DNA from: an uncultured Burkholderiales bacterium
GTDB lineage: Bacteria; Pseudomonadota; Gammaproteobacteria; Burkholderiales; Burkholderiaceae_C
Length of the DNA: 64,000 bases
Direction: 5' to 3'
NCBI GenBank assembly: GCA_903876885.1
Contig: CAIRBP010000004.1
Span: forward strand, 91,207 to 155,206
In this document: one piece after another, positions 9,097-19,462 of the stretch
Layout: every line of letters starts with the position of its first letter
Position numbering within the stretch: the first letter of the stretch is position 1
Notes under the pieces: generated by a model
Seen by the model: only the letters and a program-made list of their open reading frames with translations
Told to the model about the DNA's origin: nothing
Database searches by the model: none
Translations under genes and position numbers: made by a program

Positions 9097-10089
9097 ATGT
9101 CGCAATTAAAGCTTAGTTTTGCCTGTTGGAATTATGACCGGACACGCCCATTGCTCGATGGTAGCGTTAAGTGCGATGGTATAGACCTTAATTATCTCAA
9201 TCTACCCGTAGAGGAAACTTTTTTTAGGATGGCGAGATATCAAGAGTTTGATGTTGCAGAGATGTCTTTATCGTCATATTGTGTATCAATGAATAAACCG
9301 AATAAACCGTTCATCGCTATTCCGGTTTTTCCGTCTCGTTATTTCAGACACTCATGTATTTATATCAATGCAGCAAGCGGTATCAAAGAGCCTAAAGATT
9401 TGATAGGCAAAAGAATAGCTAGCCCTGAGTATCAGATGACTGCTCCAGTTTGGATTCGGGGTATCTTGTCCGATCATTACGGAGTCCCAGTTGACGCACA
9501 GCCCTACCTCTTTGGGGGCGAAGAGGAGATCGGTCGCATCGAGAAACTTAAGCTAGAGTTGCCGCCTAACATCATAGTCCAACCCATCCAGGCACACCAA
9601 ACACTATCTCAAATGCTATACGACGGTGAGTTGGACGCGCTTTATACCGCGCGCATGCCCTCATCCTTTTTAAAATCAGATGGCCGTGTGAAGCGTCTGT
9701 TTGAGAACTACCCGGAAGTAGAGCTCAATTACTACAGGGAAACACAGATTTTTCCAATCATGCATACCATCGTTATCAAGCGGGAAGTCTACGAGGCCAA
9801 TCGCTGGATTGCTCAGTCCTTAACCAAGGCCTTTTACGAGGCACAGCGTATCGTTTACGCAGACTTTGCAGAAACTGCAGCTCTCAAAACTATGTTACCT
9901 TGGCTACCTGCCCATGTGGATGCAACCCGTAGGGAGTTCGGCGATGATTGGTGGCCATACGGCTTGGAGAAAAATCTAAAAACACTTGAGACTTTTACCC
10001 GCTACCACCTCGAACAAGGTCTGTCCAAGACTAAATTAAATCCATTAGAACTATTTGCGCCTGAATCATTAGAGGCGTTCAAAATCTAA
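9097..10089 (+). CDS. 4,5-dihydroxyphthalate decarboxylase-like / substrate-binding-fold protein without evident signal peptide
   Basis: LKLSFACWNYDRTRPLLDGSVKCDGIDLNYL...FRMARYQEFDVAEMSLSSY is characteristic of the Pht5/DHP decarboxylase-like family. Confidence 0.75.
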   Translation: MSQLKLSFACWNYDRTRPLLDGSVKCDGIDLNYLNLPVEETFFRMARYQEFDVAEMSLSSYCVSMNKPNKPFIAIPVFPSRYFRHSCIYINAASGIKEPKDLIGKRIASPEYQMTAPVWIRGILSDHYGVPVDAQPYLFGGEEEIGRIEKLKLELPPNIIVQPIQAHQTLSQMLYDGELDALYTARMPSSFLKSDGRVKRLFENYPEVELNYYRETQIFPIMHTIVIKREVYEANRWIAQSLTKAFYEAQRIVYADFAETAALKTMLPWLPAHVDATRREFGDDWWPYGLEKNLKTLETFTRYHLEQGLSKTKLNPLELFAPESLEAFKI

Positions 10090-10856
10090 GCAACAGATTT
10101 GGACAATCCAAGATAAGTGTTAATGATCTTTGGATTGTTGATAAGCACTGAGGAGTGCCCCTCTAAAGTGATTCTTCCATTCTCGATCAAGTAAGCGTAA
10201 TCTGATACCTGCAGGGCTGCTCGAGCGTTTTGTTCAATTAAGAGTATCGCAACGCCCGTATCTCTGAGGGAGGCAATAACTTTTAAAACCTCCTTAGTAA
10301 CTCGAGGCGCAAGCCCAAGACTTGGCTCATCTAGCATTAAAAGCTTGGGCTCTGACATGAGCGCACGACCAATAGCAAGCATTTGTCGTTCCCCGCCAGA
10401 CAATGTTCCAGCTAATTGTTTTCTGCGCTCCAACAGTCTAGGAAATAAACAGAAAATCTCGTCCATCTTTGCTTGAGATTTAACTCTTCCCAGGGAAATT
10501 TTTGAATACCCGCCCAAAAGCAAATTATCTTCAACAGTCAAACTTGTAAATAGCTCTCGCTTCTCTGGCACAAGACTAACGCCGAGGCCCACTCTCTCAT
10601 CTATGCTTAGGCTAGTTAAATATTCACCGCACCAACGCACAGTTCCCTGATTTGCTGGCAATAAGCCCATTAAAGTGTTCAACAGCGTACTCTTACCTGC
10701 CCCATTGGGACCAATCACACTCACTATCTGACCTGCTTGAATGTTTAGGTTGATTGCCTCTAATGCACTTACCAGTCCGTAACAAACACTAAGGCCTTTA
10801 ACCTCTAGGTTTTTCTGCAAAGTCCTATCTGTGGTTTTATCATTTAAATTATTCAT
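10086..10856 (-). CDS. livF: Branched-chain amino acid-type ABC transporter ATP-binding protein (LivF-like)
   Basis: Walker A GPNGAGKST, signature LSGGERQMLAIGRALM, Walker B LLMLDEPSLGLAP. Confidence 0.88.
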   Translation of the reverse strand: MNNLNDKTTDRTLQKNLEVKGLSVCYGLVSALEAINLNIQAGQIVSVIGPNGAGKSTLLNTLMGLLPANQGTVRWCGEYLTSLSIDERVGLGVSLVPEKRELFTSLTVEDNLLLGGYSKISLGRVKSQAKMDEIFCLFPRLLERRKQLAGTLSGGERQMLAIGRALMSEPKLLMLDEPSLGLAPRVTKEVLKVIASLRDTGVAILLIEQNARAALQVSDYAYLIENGRITLEGHSSVLINNPKIINTYLGLSKSVA

Positions 10857-12694
10857 TCAATACCGCCCAAATAAGCTTCAATCACAAGCGGATTTTCTCT
10901 CACCTTTGCTGGATCACCAGACGCAATTTGGTTACCAAAATCCATGACGACCAATTCATCTACGAGACCCATCACAAAATCCATATCATGTTCAACAATT
11001 AAAATGCTGATTCCTTGATCTTCACTAAGGCGTTTTAGCGTTACTTGTAGCTCCTCTTTTTCGAAATGCCTAAGACCGGCTGCTGGTTCGTCGAGTAACA
11101 ACAAAATGGGATCAGATGCTAGTGCTCGAGCTATCTCAAGAAGTCTTTGCTGGCCTAGCGAGAGCGTATTTGCATTTTGATGGGCTACCTCCTCTAGTCC
11201 TACATCTCTCAAACAAGAGTAGCCGATTTCCCTCAACGCAGACTCTTCTTTTTGATTCGTTCTAAAAATCGCGCCTAACCAACTAGAGCGGGCTCTTAAA
11301 TGCGCGCCAATTAGGACGTTATCTAACACCGTCATTTGTCCAATTAAGCGCACGTGTTGGAAAGTTCTTCCCATTCCAAGCTTAGATCTCAATCGGGCGG
11401 GAAGCTTTTGCACCTCTTGACCTAAGAACTCGATTCGCCCAGATGAAACGGGTAAAACACCACTGATTAAATTAAAAAGCGTGCTCTTACCAGCGCCATT
11501 CGGCCCAATCAGTCCAACAATTCGTGAAGCGTGAACCTCAAAACTTAAGCCGTTCACAGCTTTTAATCCTCCAAAAGACTTGTGTGCTCCCACAACCTTC
11601 AAAACTACGCGATCTTGCTTTGTTATTGACCTTTGGCTCAATCTAGCGAATTCTTCTCGTTCACCCTTGAGTAGTCTTGATGTAGTTGACGACAAAGATC
11701 TAGAATTTACAATCCATTGGGGCAATAGGGGATTAATTACGTGTTCTACCCAATACCACACACCCTGGGGAGATTTCTGTAGTAAGACAATTAAGAGCAC
11801 GCCTGAGACGATTACTTCGTAGTTTCCGCTTTGCCCAAGCAAAGTGGGAAGTATGTTTTGAAGCCAATTGTTGAGGAGCGTAATAAGCACTGCACCCACA
11901 ACTGCGCCTCCCAAATACCCGACTCCGCCGATAACGGCCATGATTAAATAACCTATACCTGCTGTCAAATTAAAGGCGGTCGGGTTTACCGCGCGCTGCA
12001 AATGAGCATAAAGCCAACCAGACATAGAGGCTAAAACTGCAGCCAAAACGAAGGCTAATAATTTGTATTTCATGGTTTCAACCCCACAGGATTCGGCCAT
12101 GAGGACTCCGCCCTTAAGTGCTTTAAACACCCGACCAGTTCGAGAGTTAAGTAAATGGTGTAGAGCTACTGTGCACCATACGACGAAAAACCAAATCAAA
12201 ACAAAGTTATCTCGTCCACTGGCTAAATCAATACCCAAAAAGTTAATAGGTGGGATGGCAGTGATACCGTCAAACTTACCTAAATAGTCCATATTGCCAA
12301 ATAGATAAAAAAGACTAATTCCCCATGCGATAGTACAAAGTGGCAAGAAGTGACCTGATAAACCAAGCGTGATCCACCCCAGTGCATAGGCAGTGATAAC
12401 AGTAATAACTATTCCAGCAAGTAGTCCAAGCCAAGGCGAAATACCCCAAGTTGTAGACAAATACGCACTGGCATAAGCACCTAATCCTACAAAAGCAGCT
12501 TGACCAAAAGATGTCATTCCCGTCACACCAGTTAGGAGCACAAGTCCAAGGGCTACCAAACTGTATAGTCCAACGTAGTTAGCAAGTGTGATCCAAAACT
12601 CTGGCACCGGGATAAAGTTCAAAAGGACTATCAATGTACTAATAGTCAACCCAAAGCGAACGGACAACGGAGTTGAGATAGGAGTCAATTTCAC
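10853..12694 (-). CDS. Fused LivM-like permease and LivG-like ATP-binding protein
   Basis: N-terminal LivM-type permease (TGVTGMTSFGQAAFVGLGAYASAYL). C-terminal ATPase (IGPNGAGKSTLFNLISG, LSLGQQRLLEIARALA, LLLLDEPAAGL). Confidence 0.9.
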   Translation of the reverse strand: MKLTPISTPLSVRFGLTISTLIVLLNFIPVPEFWITLANYVGLYSLVALGLVLLTGVTGMTSFGQAAFVGLGAYASAYLSTTWGISPWLGLLAGIVITVITAYALGWITLGLSGHFLPLCTIAWGISLFYLFGNMDYLGKFDGITAIPPINFLGIDLASGRDNFVLIWFFVVWCTVALHHLLNSRTGRVFKALKGGVLMAESCGVETMKYKLLAFVLAAVLASMSGWLYAHLQRAVNPTAFNLTAGIGYLIMAVIGGVGYLGGAVVGAVLITLLNNWLQNILPTLLGQSGNYEVIVSGVLLIVLLQKSPQGVWYWVEHVINPLLPQWIVNSRSLSSTTSRLLKGEREEFARLSQRSITKQDRVVLKVVGAHKSFGGLKAVNGLSFEVHASRIVGLIGPNGAGKSTLFNLISGVLPVSSGRIEFLGQEVQKLPARLRSKLGMGRTFQHVRLIGQMTVLDNVLIGAHLRARSSWLGAIFRTNQKEESALREIGYSCLRDVGLEEVAHQNANTLSLGQQRLLEIARALASDPILLLLDEPAAGLRHFEKEELQVTLKRLSEDQGISILIVEHDMDFVMGLVDELVVMDFGNQIASGDPAKVRENPLVIEAYLGGIE

Positions 12695-13800
12695 AGCGAG
12701 TCGTCATCCTCTAAGAGCTGGGGATGGGTAAGTGAGCGCCACATTAAGACTGGAATGATAAGCGAGAACACCCAGACTTCTTTGTAAGCACTAGCCCAAA
12801 AAGAGATGTAGGCTTCCATCAAACCCACCCAAATTGCACCCGCTGCAGCAAGAGGGTAAGCTGCCAATCCGCCAAGAATTGCACCGACAAAACCTTTCAA
12901 ACCAATTATGAATCCAGAATCATAATAAATCGTTGTAATAGGTCCGATCAAAATCCCAGAAAAAGCCCCCAAACAAGCTGCCAGCAAAAAAGAGAGTTGA
13001 CCAGCACGCTTGACTTTAATACCCATCAAACTAGCACCCAAACGGTTGATCGCAGTGGCTCTCAAAGCCTTACCTGTCATTGAGTAGTGAAAAAATACAG
13101 AGAAACTAACCATGATGATTGCAGATGAAATTACAACAAAAAGGCTTTGCCCACTCATGGATAGAGCACCCCAATCTAAACGAATATCAAGCATTGGCTT
13201 TGAGCGTCCGCCCTCAGCCCCAAACATCCATAGACCAAGTCCCATCAAACTTAGGTGCAACGCTACTGAGACTATCAAGAGCACCAATATGCTCGCGTCA
13301 GCGATAGGTTCGAAAACCGTTTTATAAAGCATTGGACCCAAGGGGGCTACGACCATCAATGTCAAGAGGGCTTGAGTTCCTAAACTTAAATTTGAAAATG
13401 AATATGCTGTACTTAACTGCAACAAAACAGTTAACAGTGCAAAAGGATATAAGATGTATTGAGCAAAACAAAATGCTAGGGGTTTATTTGATTTAAAAAA
13501 TCCTACAACTTGTTTAGATTGTAAATTGGGTGGATTTAAATTAAATTTTTTATAAAATTGAAAAGATTCAATTAAGAAAATATAAATACCCAGCACAATT
13601 TGAAGATAAATCACCACTGGGAAACTGTTAATCTGAAGTGCGGCAATCGTCAACGCTCCGTAAGTAACCATCTCGCCTTGCGGGATGAAAATAACTCTCG
13701 TCACAGAGAACACAAGCACCAATCCAATAGCCAATAAAGCATAAACAGAACCAGTTACGAATCCGTCTTGAAGCAAAATTAAAGCAATTGACGAATCCAT
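12691..13800 (-). CDS. LivH-like ABC transporter permease with an extra internal membrane segment
   Basis: Terminal regions fit LivH (GSVYALLAIGLVLVFSVTRVIFIPQGEMV; GAILGGLAAYPLAAAGAIWVGLMEA). ATGA-type overlap with the LivM-LivG fusion gene. Confidence 0.8.
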   Translation of the reverse strand: MDSSIALILLQDGFVTGSVYALLAIGLVLVFSVTRVIFIPQGEMVTYGALTIAALQINSFPVVIYLQIVLGIYIFLIESFQFYKKFNLNPPNLQSKQVVGFFKSNKPLAFCFAQYILYPFALLTVLLQLSTAYSFSNLSLGTQALLTLMVVAPLGPMLYKTVFEPIADASILVLLIVSVALHLSLMGLGLWMFGAEGGRSKPMLDIRLDWGALSMSGQSLFVVISSAIIMVSFSVFFHYSMTGKALRATAINRLGASLMGIKVKRAGQLSFLLAACLGAFSGILIGPITTIYYDSGFIIGLKGFVGAILGGLAAYPLAAAGAIWVGLMEAYISFWASAYKEVWVFSLIIPVLMWRSLTHPQLLEDDDSL

Positions 13801-13864
13801 TTTCCGGCTTTGTATAAATTAGGGCTAGTAAGGTAATCGTACGATGTAGTACTGAAATCAAGTA

Positions 13865-13894
13865 ATTACGGGCGTTTTAGATAACGCCCGTAAT
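13865..13894 (-). promoter_or_regulatory. Intercistronic hairpin between the Liv substrate-binding and permease genes
   Basis: Perfect 12-bp inverted repeat ATTACGGGCGTT ... AACGCCCGTAAT with a 6-nt loop and no adjacent T-run. Confidence 0.65.
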
Positions 13895-13955
13895 AAGGGA
13901 TAGCTAGTTCAAGAGATCAAAAAGTTAGAGGACTTGTTCAACCTCAAGCTCAGAA

Positions 13956-15104
13956 TTACTGAGCCAATTTCCATTGACCGTTCTCAATTTTCACCATAAC
14001 TCGCGCTCTTTGATCAAATCCCATATGGTCAGCTTTGCTCATATTCATGATTCCGTGCGTTGTCACTAAATCATGAGTTCCCTCAATTGCATCACGTAGC
14101 GCCGCTCTAAACTCCTTGGTGCCAGGCTTTGCTGTTTTGAGTGCAATAGGTACTGCATACTTTAAGATAAGGTAAGTATTCCAAGCATGTGCAGTAAATG
14201 AATTTGGTGCTTGATTAGGAAATTTGGACTCGTAGAGTTTGATAAAGTCTAGTGAGACCTTTTTAATTGGGTTTGTGTCAGGCAGTTGGCTTGCAACTAC
14301 GAATGGCCCAGCGGGAAGAAAAGATCCATCTAAATCCTTACCCCCTACACGTAGAAAATCTTCGTTTATCACACCGTCCGTGAAGTAAATTTTACCTTTA
14401 TAACCACGATCCTTCAAGGTTTTCAGTGGTAACACCGCAGGTGTGCCGGAGGCAGCAATTAGTACTGCGTCAGGATTTGATGCGACTATCTTCAAGATCT
14501 GACCGGTAACCGAGGTGTCTGTTCTAGCATATCTTTCGTTTGAAACGATATTTAACTTACGCACAGGTGCTAACTTGCTGAACTCACTAATGACGCCTTC
14601 GCCGTATGAATCGTTAAAACCGATCAGTCCAACAGTTTTAACTCCCGCGTCACTCATGTGTGCCGACAATGCAGTCATCATGTGCGCATCATTTTGAGGC
14701 ACTTTAAATACCCAAAACTTTTTAGCATCAATAGGATCAACAATTTTGAGCGAAGAGGCCATTGCGATCATAGGTGTTTGAGCTTCTGCAACGACGTCTA
14801 CCATCGCCAAACTGGCGGGGGATATGGTTGATCCCAAAACAATGTCTACTTTATCCTCTGAAACCAATTTACGGGTGTTCTTTACTGCAGCAACAGGATC
14901 AGTAGCGTCATCCAAAATAATATATTCAACCTTTTGACCAGCGATTTCATTGGGCATTACAGCAAATGCATTTTTCTCAGGAATGCCGAGTGAAGCTGCA
15001 GGGCCAGTTGCGGATACAGTAACACCCACTTTGATTTGAGCCAGGGCGTTTGAGGCGATGCAAATGCTTGCGGCGCTTATTATCAAAACAAAAAATCTGG
15101 ACAT
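13956..15104 (-). CDS. Periplasmic branched-chain amino acid-type ABC substrate-binding protein
   Basis: Start assigned at 15104 (MSRFFVLIISAASICIASNALAQ signal peptide). IKVGVTVSATGPAASLGIPEKNAF...DDATDPVAAVKNTRKLVSEDKVDIVLGSTISP. Confidence 0.87.
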   Translation of the reverse strand: MSRFFVLIISAASICIASNALAQIKVGVTVSATGPAASLGIPEKNAFAVMPNEIAGQKVEYIILDDATDPVAAVKNTRKLVSEDKVDIVLGSTISPASLAMVDVVAEAQTPMIAMASSLKIVDPIDAKKFWVFKVPQNDAHMMTALSAHMSDAGVKTVGLIGFNDSYGEGVISEFSKLAPVRKLNIVSNERYARTDTSVTGQILKIVASNPDAVLIAASGTPAVLPLKTLKDRGYKGKIYFTDGVINEDFLRVGGKDLDGSFLPAGPFVVASQLPDTNPIKKVSLDFIKLYESKFPNQAPNSFTAHAWNTYLILKYAVPIALKTAKPGTKEFRAALRDAIEGTHDLVTTHGIMNMSKADHMGFDQRARVMVKIENGQWKLAQ

Positions 15105-15521
15105 GCCAAGAAATTTTAAAAACCGCTCATAGCAGTATTTAGTGCGCACGTCGGCAAAATCAATTTTCAACAACTTAATTCCTAAACTCTTTGAGCCCAA
15201 AAGCATACTGCCCCCTGATAAAATCAGCAAATCGATATTTGCAATTAAAAACCGAAAAAGTTAACAGTGAAAGATCTAACTTGAATAACCTGCTAAGGCA
15301 CTGTGGGTTATATCCAAACCGGTTCCGGCATTGTAACAAGATCGCGAAATCGACAATATCCACAACGGGACTGTCAACAAAGTAGGTAAGCCTTATCCTA
15401 GCAATGACAGCACTGAATCGAATTTTCCTCTAGACTCACGGAAATGTTCGTAAAATAAGCTTCAAGCGTATGCTCACCGTATTGTCAAAAGTCTTAAAAC
15501 TTAATCAGAAAGATTACTGAA

Positions 15522-16976
15522 ATGTTGGATGTATTAGTCATTGGAGGCGGAAATGCTGCCCTTTGCGCGGCCCTAATGGCAAGGGAGCGTGGGGCTAGTG
15601 TTAGGTTATTGGAATCCGCGCCAAAGGAGTGGCGCGGAGGCAACTCTATGCACACCCGAAATCTTCGCTGTATGCACGATACACCTCAAGATGTCCTCGT
15701 AGATGCTTATCCGGAGGAGGAGTTTTGGCAAGATTTACTCAAAGTAACTGGAGGAATTACAAATGAGCATTTAGCTAGAGTTGCTATTAGGGCGTCCTCA
15801 ACGTGTCGGCCATGGATGGTCAAGCACGGTGTTCGTTTTCAACCCTCGCTATCTGGAGCGCTTCACACAGCAAGAACCAACGCGTTCTTTATGGGTGGCG
15901 GAAAAGCCCTTGTTAATGCTTATTACAGAAGTGCAGAATCTCTAGGCGTGCAAATTGAATACAACGCTGAAGTCATTAGTTTAGATATTGATAATGGCAA
16001 CTTCAAGGCAGCGCTTATTCAACACAAAAACGCTCAAGGTGAGGTGGTCCGCACTGAGCGTGTTGAGGCCAAGAGTTGCGTCATGGCATGCGGTGGGTTC
16101 GAGTCCAACATAGATTGGCTGCGTGAGGCATGGGGACAAAACGAATTAGGAGAGTATCCTGTTGACAACTTCTTAATTAGAGGGACACGTTACAACCAAG
16201 GCGTACTTATAAAAAACTTACAAAATGATCATCATGCAGACATGATCGGGGACCCTACACAGGCTCATATGGTCGCAATCGATGCACGAGCTCCTCTTTA
16301 TGACGGAGGTATCTGCACTCGTATAGACTGTGTATCCTTGGGTATCGTTGTCAATAAGGAAGCTAAGCGGTTTTATGATGAAGGCGAAGATTTTTGGCCA
16401 AAGCGCTATGCGATTTGGGGTCGACTTGTTGCCCTACAACCTGGCCAAAGAGCCTACTCAATCATTGACAGCAAAGCAATTGGTCGGTTCATGCCTCCTG
16501 TTTTTCCAGGCACAAAAGCAGATACGCTTGAGGAGTTGGCGCAAAAAATTGGGCTTGACGTACAAACCTTCATGCAAACCGTCAACAACTATAACCAATC
16601 TGTTCAACCAGGTAATTTTGATCACACCGTGCTCGACGATTGCAAAACTGAGGGAGTTGCTCCCGTAAAGAGTCATTGGGCACGAAAAATTGATACAGCG
16701 CCTTACTTCGCTTATGCTGTCCAACCCGGAGTCACTTTCACCTACTTAGGACTCAAAACAGATGATCAAGCGCGGGTTTACTTTAACTCTAAGCCAAGTC
16801 ATAACCTTTTCGTAGCAGGTGAGATGATGGCCGGGAACGTGCTTGGCAAAGGTTATACAGCAGGTGTTGGTATGACTATTGGTACTGCATTCGGTAGGAT
16901 TGCGGGGGATCAAGCTGCAATATCAGCTTTAGGCGATTCAACAAATAGCTCCCAAGAACTCTTAGCAACGCATTAA
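15522..16976 (+). CDS. tcuA: FAD-dependent tricarballylate dehydrogenase-like protein (TcuA)
   Basis: VLVIGGGNAALCAALMARERGASVRLLESAPKEWRGGNSMHTRNLRCMHD with a C-terminal FAD motif. Followed by tcuB. Confidence 0.85.
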   Translation: MLDVLVIGGGNAALCAALMARERGASVRLLESAPKEWRGGNSMHTRNLRCMHDTPQDVLVDAYPEEEFWQDLLKVTGGITNEHLARVAIRASSTCRPWMVKHGVRFQPSLSGALHTARTNAFFMGGGKALVNAYYRSAESLGVQIEYNAEVISLDIDNGNFKAALIQHKNAQGEVVRTERVEAKSCVMACGGFESNIDWLREAWGQNELGEYPVDNFLIRGTRYNQGVLIKNLQNDHHADMIGDPTQAHMVAIDARAPLYDGGICTRIDCVSLGIVVNKEAKRFYDEGEDFWPKRYAIWGRLVALQPGQRAYSIIDSKAIGRFMPPVFPGTKADTLEELAQKIGLDVQTFMQTVNNYNQSVQPGNFDHTVLDDCKTEGVAPVKSHWARKIDTAPYFAYAVQPGVTFTYLGLKTDDQARVYFNSKPSHNLFVAGEMMAGNVLGKGYTAGVGMTIGTAFGRIAGDQAAISALGDSTNSSQELLATH

Positions 16977-17038
16977 CTCCCCCTGATTTCACATTGTCTC
17001 TGCTCTGTTGAACCAAATCCATTTATTGCCTCTTCATT

Positions 17039-18241
17039 ATGCAAACCCTAGATCAACTCACAAAAGAAGCCGTTGCGCTTGCAAATCCAGACAATAAGCA
17101 CCACATACCAATTCAAGATGCACCCACTAGCAATAGTGTTCTTGAGGTATCAAGACAAATGACAATTTGTAATGGATGCAGATACTGCGAAGGATTTTGC
17201 GCGGTTTTTCCTGCAATGACTCGTCGCCTTGAGTTTGGTGCCTCTGACGTGCACTACCTTGCCAATTTGTGCCATAACTGTGGCGCCTGTTTGCATGCTT
17301 GTCAATATGCCCCACCCCACGAATTTCAAATCAACGTACCTCGAGCGATGGCAAAAGTTAGACTTGAGACGTACACTGCCTATGCTTGGCCAAGCTCGTT
17401 TGGCACACTCTACAAAAACAATGGACTCTGGATCGCTATTACTCTAGCTTTTGGTTTAACACTTTTTCTTCAAATGACGGCTAACTTCCTAAGTGGTGCC
17501 AATGCTTTGACGCTGGATTTATCAAATTTTTACTCCATCTATCCTCATAATACTTTAGTAAGTTTATTTTTACCAATTTTTGGGTTCGTAGTTTTTTCAC
17601 TCTTTATGGGTGTGAGGCATTTCCTAAGAGATATTAAAAATGCCACTAGCAAAGAGGCCCCAAATGTGCCCTCTTTAACTGAAGCGACCTCAAACGCGCT
17701 CAGCCTAAAATACCTGGACGGTGGGCACGGTGACGGATGCAACAATGAAGACGACGCATTCACCAAACTTCGAAAGTACTTTCATCACCTCACCTTTTAC
17801 GGGTTCATGCTTTGCTTTAGCGCAACGAGTATCGCTACGATTTATCACTACGTCTTTGGCTGGGAGGCACCCTACGCTTGGGTATCGCTTCCCAAAATTT
17901 TAGGCGTCTTGGGTGGTCTCTCATTAGCAGTAGGTTGTATTGGTCTATTTTATTTAAACCTCAGGCGTCATCCCCTTCACGGTGATCCAGAACAAAAATC
18001 TATGGATATAGGATTTATATTTTTGCTTTTTATGACGAGTATCACTGGTTTATTGCTCGCCCTTTCACATCAATCAACTAGTATGCCTTTGTTGTTATCG
18101 ATGCACCTGGGAGTCGTAATGGCGTTATTCCTTACCCTGCCCTACGGTAAATTTGCACACGGTATATTCAGACTTGCTGCGTTGATCCGGTTTCAAACTG
18201 AACGACGCTTACCCAGCAATATTGGTCTAAGTGGAGAGTAA
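17039..18241 (+). CDS. tcuB: Tricarballylate utilization 4Fe-4S / membrane protein (TcuB/CitB)
   Basis: CNGCRYCEGFCAVFPA and CHNCGACLHACQYAPPHEF ferredoxin motifs followed by several TM segments. Confidence 0.87.
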   Translation: MQTLDQLTKEAVALANPDNKHHIPIQDAPTSNSVLEVSRQMTICNGCRYCEGFCAVFPAMTRRLEFGASDVHYLANLCHNCGACLHACQYAPPHEFQINVPRAMAKVRLETYTAYAWPSSFGTLYKNNGLWIAITLAFGLTLFLQMTANFLSGANALTLDLSNFYSIYPHNTLVSLFLPIFGFVVFSLFMGVRHFLRDIKNATSKEAPNVPSLTEATSNALSLKYLDGGHGDGCNNEDDAFTKLRKYFHHLTFYGFMLCFSATSIATIYHYVFGWEAPYAWVSLPKILGVLGGLSLAVGCIGLFYLNLRRHPLHGDPEQKSMDIGFIFLLFMTSITGLLLALSHQSTSMPLLLSMHLGVVMALFLTLPYGKFAHGIFRLAALIRFQTERRLPSNIGLSGE

Positions 18242-18268
18242 TGGCATTGATGGGGTAAAGCCAAAGAC

Positions 18269-19432
18269 CTAGCTAACTTGGCGCAGTAACTCTCTGCCAA
18301 TGATGAGTTGCTGGATTTGAGTAGTTCCCTCATAAAGACGAAGTAACCGAACATCACGGTAAAACCTCTCCACAGGATACTCATTGATATAGCCAGCACC
18401 GCCATGGACTTGGACTCCTCTATCTGCAATTCGACCGACCATTTCAGTGCAAAACATTTTGGTACACGAAACGCGCATCGATACATCAGTATCAGATACA
18501 TTCGCGGACTTAGAGTCATATCGCTGAGCTACCTCTTGAACCAACGACCAACCCGCTAAGAGTTCGGCTTGACTGTCAGCGAGCATGGCCTGGATGAGTT
18601 GAAACTCCCCAATAGACTTACCAAACTGTTTTCTGTCTTTTGCGTATCGTACGGATTCATTCAAAATACGCTGCGCCATCCCGCAGGCTACGGCTGAAAT
18701 ATGAAGTCTCCCTCGGTCAAGAACCTTCATGGCCGTCTTAAAACCTTGACCAGGTACACCACCAATAATGTTTGCTGCTGGTACCCTTACATTCTCTAAA
18801 ATCACATCGCATGTTTTAGTACCTCTTTGACCCATTTTCTTGTCTGGTTTACCCAGTTGAATACCAGGAAGGTTTGAGGGAACAATAAAGGAAGAAACTC
18901 CTGAGCTACCGGGCCCACCTGTTCGCGCCATAAGCGTAAATGCTCCCGCTCTAGGCGCGTTGGTAATGTAGCGTTTGGTACCGTTTAAGACATATTGATC
19001 GCCGTCCAAATCAGCTCTAGTTTTGAGGGAGGCAGCATCCGATCCAGCGTCAGGTTCGGTAAGCGCAAAGGACATGATCAACTCACCACTAGCAACCTTG
19101 GGTAGGTAAAAGGCCTTTTGTTCGGCAGTTCCGTCCATCAAAATGCCTTGAGATCCAATTCCAACATTAGTGCCGAATACAGATCTAAATGCAAGTGAGG
19201 TTTTCCCAAACTCGAACGCCACCCTCACCTCTTGGCTCATTGAGAGCCCTATTCCGCCGAACTCCTCGGGTATGGACAACCCAAAAAGCCCCATCGACTT
19301 CATATCCTCAACCAAATCGGTTGGAACTTCGTCATACTCTTCAAGATAGTTTTCCTGAGGAACTAACTTTTGGTGAATAAATTTCTCTACGCTTGAGAGC
19401 AATATATCAAATGATTCGCTATCTAATGTCAT
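18269..19432 (-). CDS. Acyl-CoA dehydrogenase
   Basis: SFALTEPDAGSDAASLKTRA, YITNAPRAGAFTLMART, GGAGYINEYPVERFYRDVRLLRLYEGTTQIQQLIIGREL. Confidence 0.92.
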   Translation of the reverse strand: MTLDSESFDILLSSVEKFIHQKLVPQENYLEEYDEVPTDLVEDMKSMGLFGLSIPEEFGGIGLSMSQEVRVAFEFGKTSLAFRSVFGTNVGIGSQGILMDGTAEQKAFYLPKVASGELIMSFALTEPDAGSDAASLKTRADLDGDQYVLNGTKRYITNAPRAGAFTLMARTGGPGSSGVSSFIVPSNLPGIQLGKPDKKMGQRGTKTCDVILENVRVPAANIIGGVPGQGFKTAMKVLDRGRLHISAVACGMAQRILNESVRYAKDRKQFGKSIGEFQLIQAMLADSQAELLAGWSLVQEVAQRYDSKSANVSDTDVSMRVSCTKMFCTEMVGRIADRGVQVHGGAGYINEYPVERFYRDVRLLRLYEGTTQIQQLIIGRELLRQVS

Positions 19433-19462
19433 TAATTTTTTGCTATATACAGCTGGTTAAAT

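Noticed and set aside
13628-13861. 77-aa minus-strand ORF at the start of the LivH gene
   Set aside because: Out-of-frame overlap with the start of livH; no independent support.
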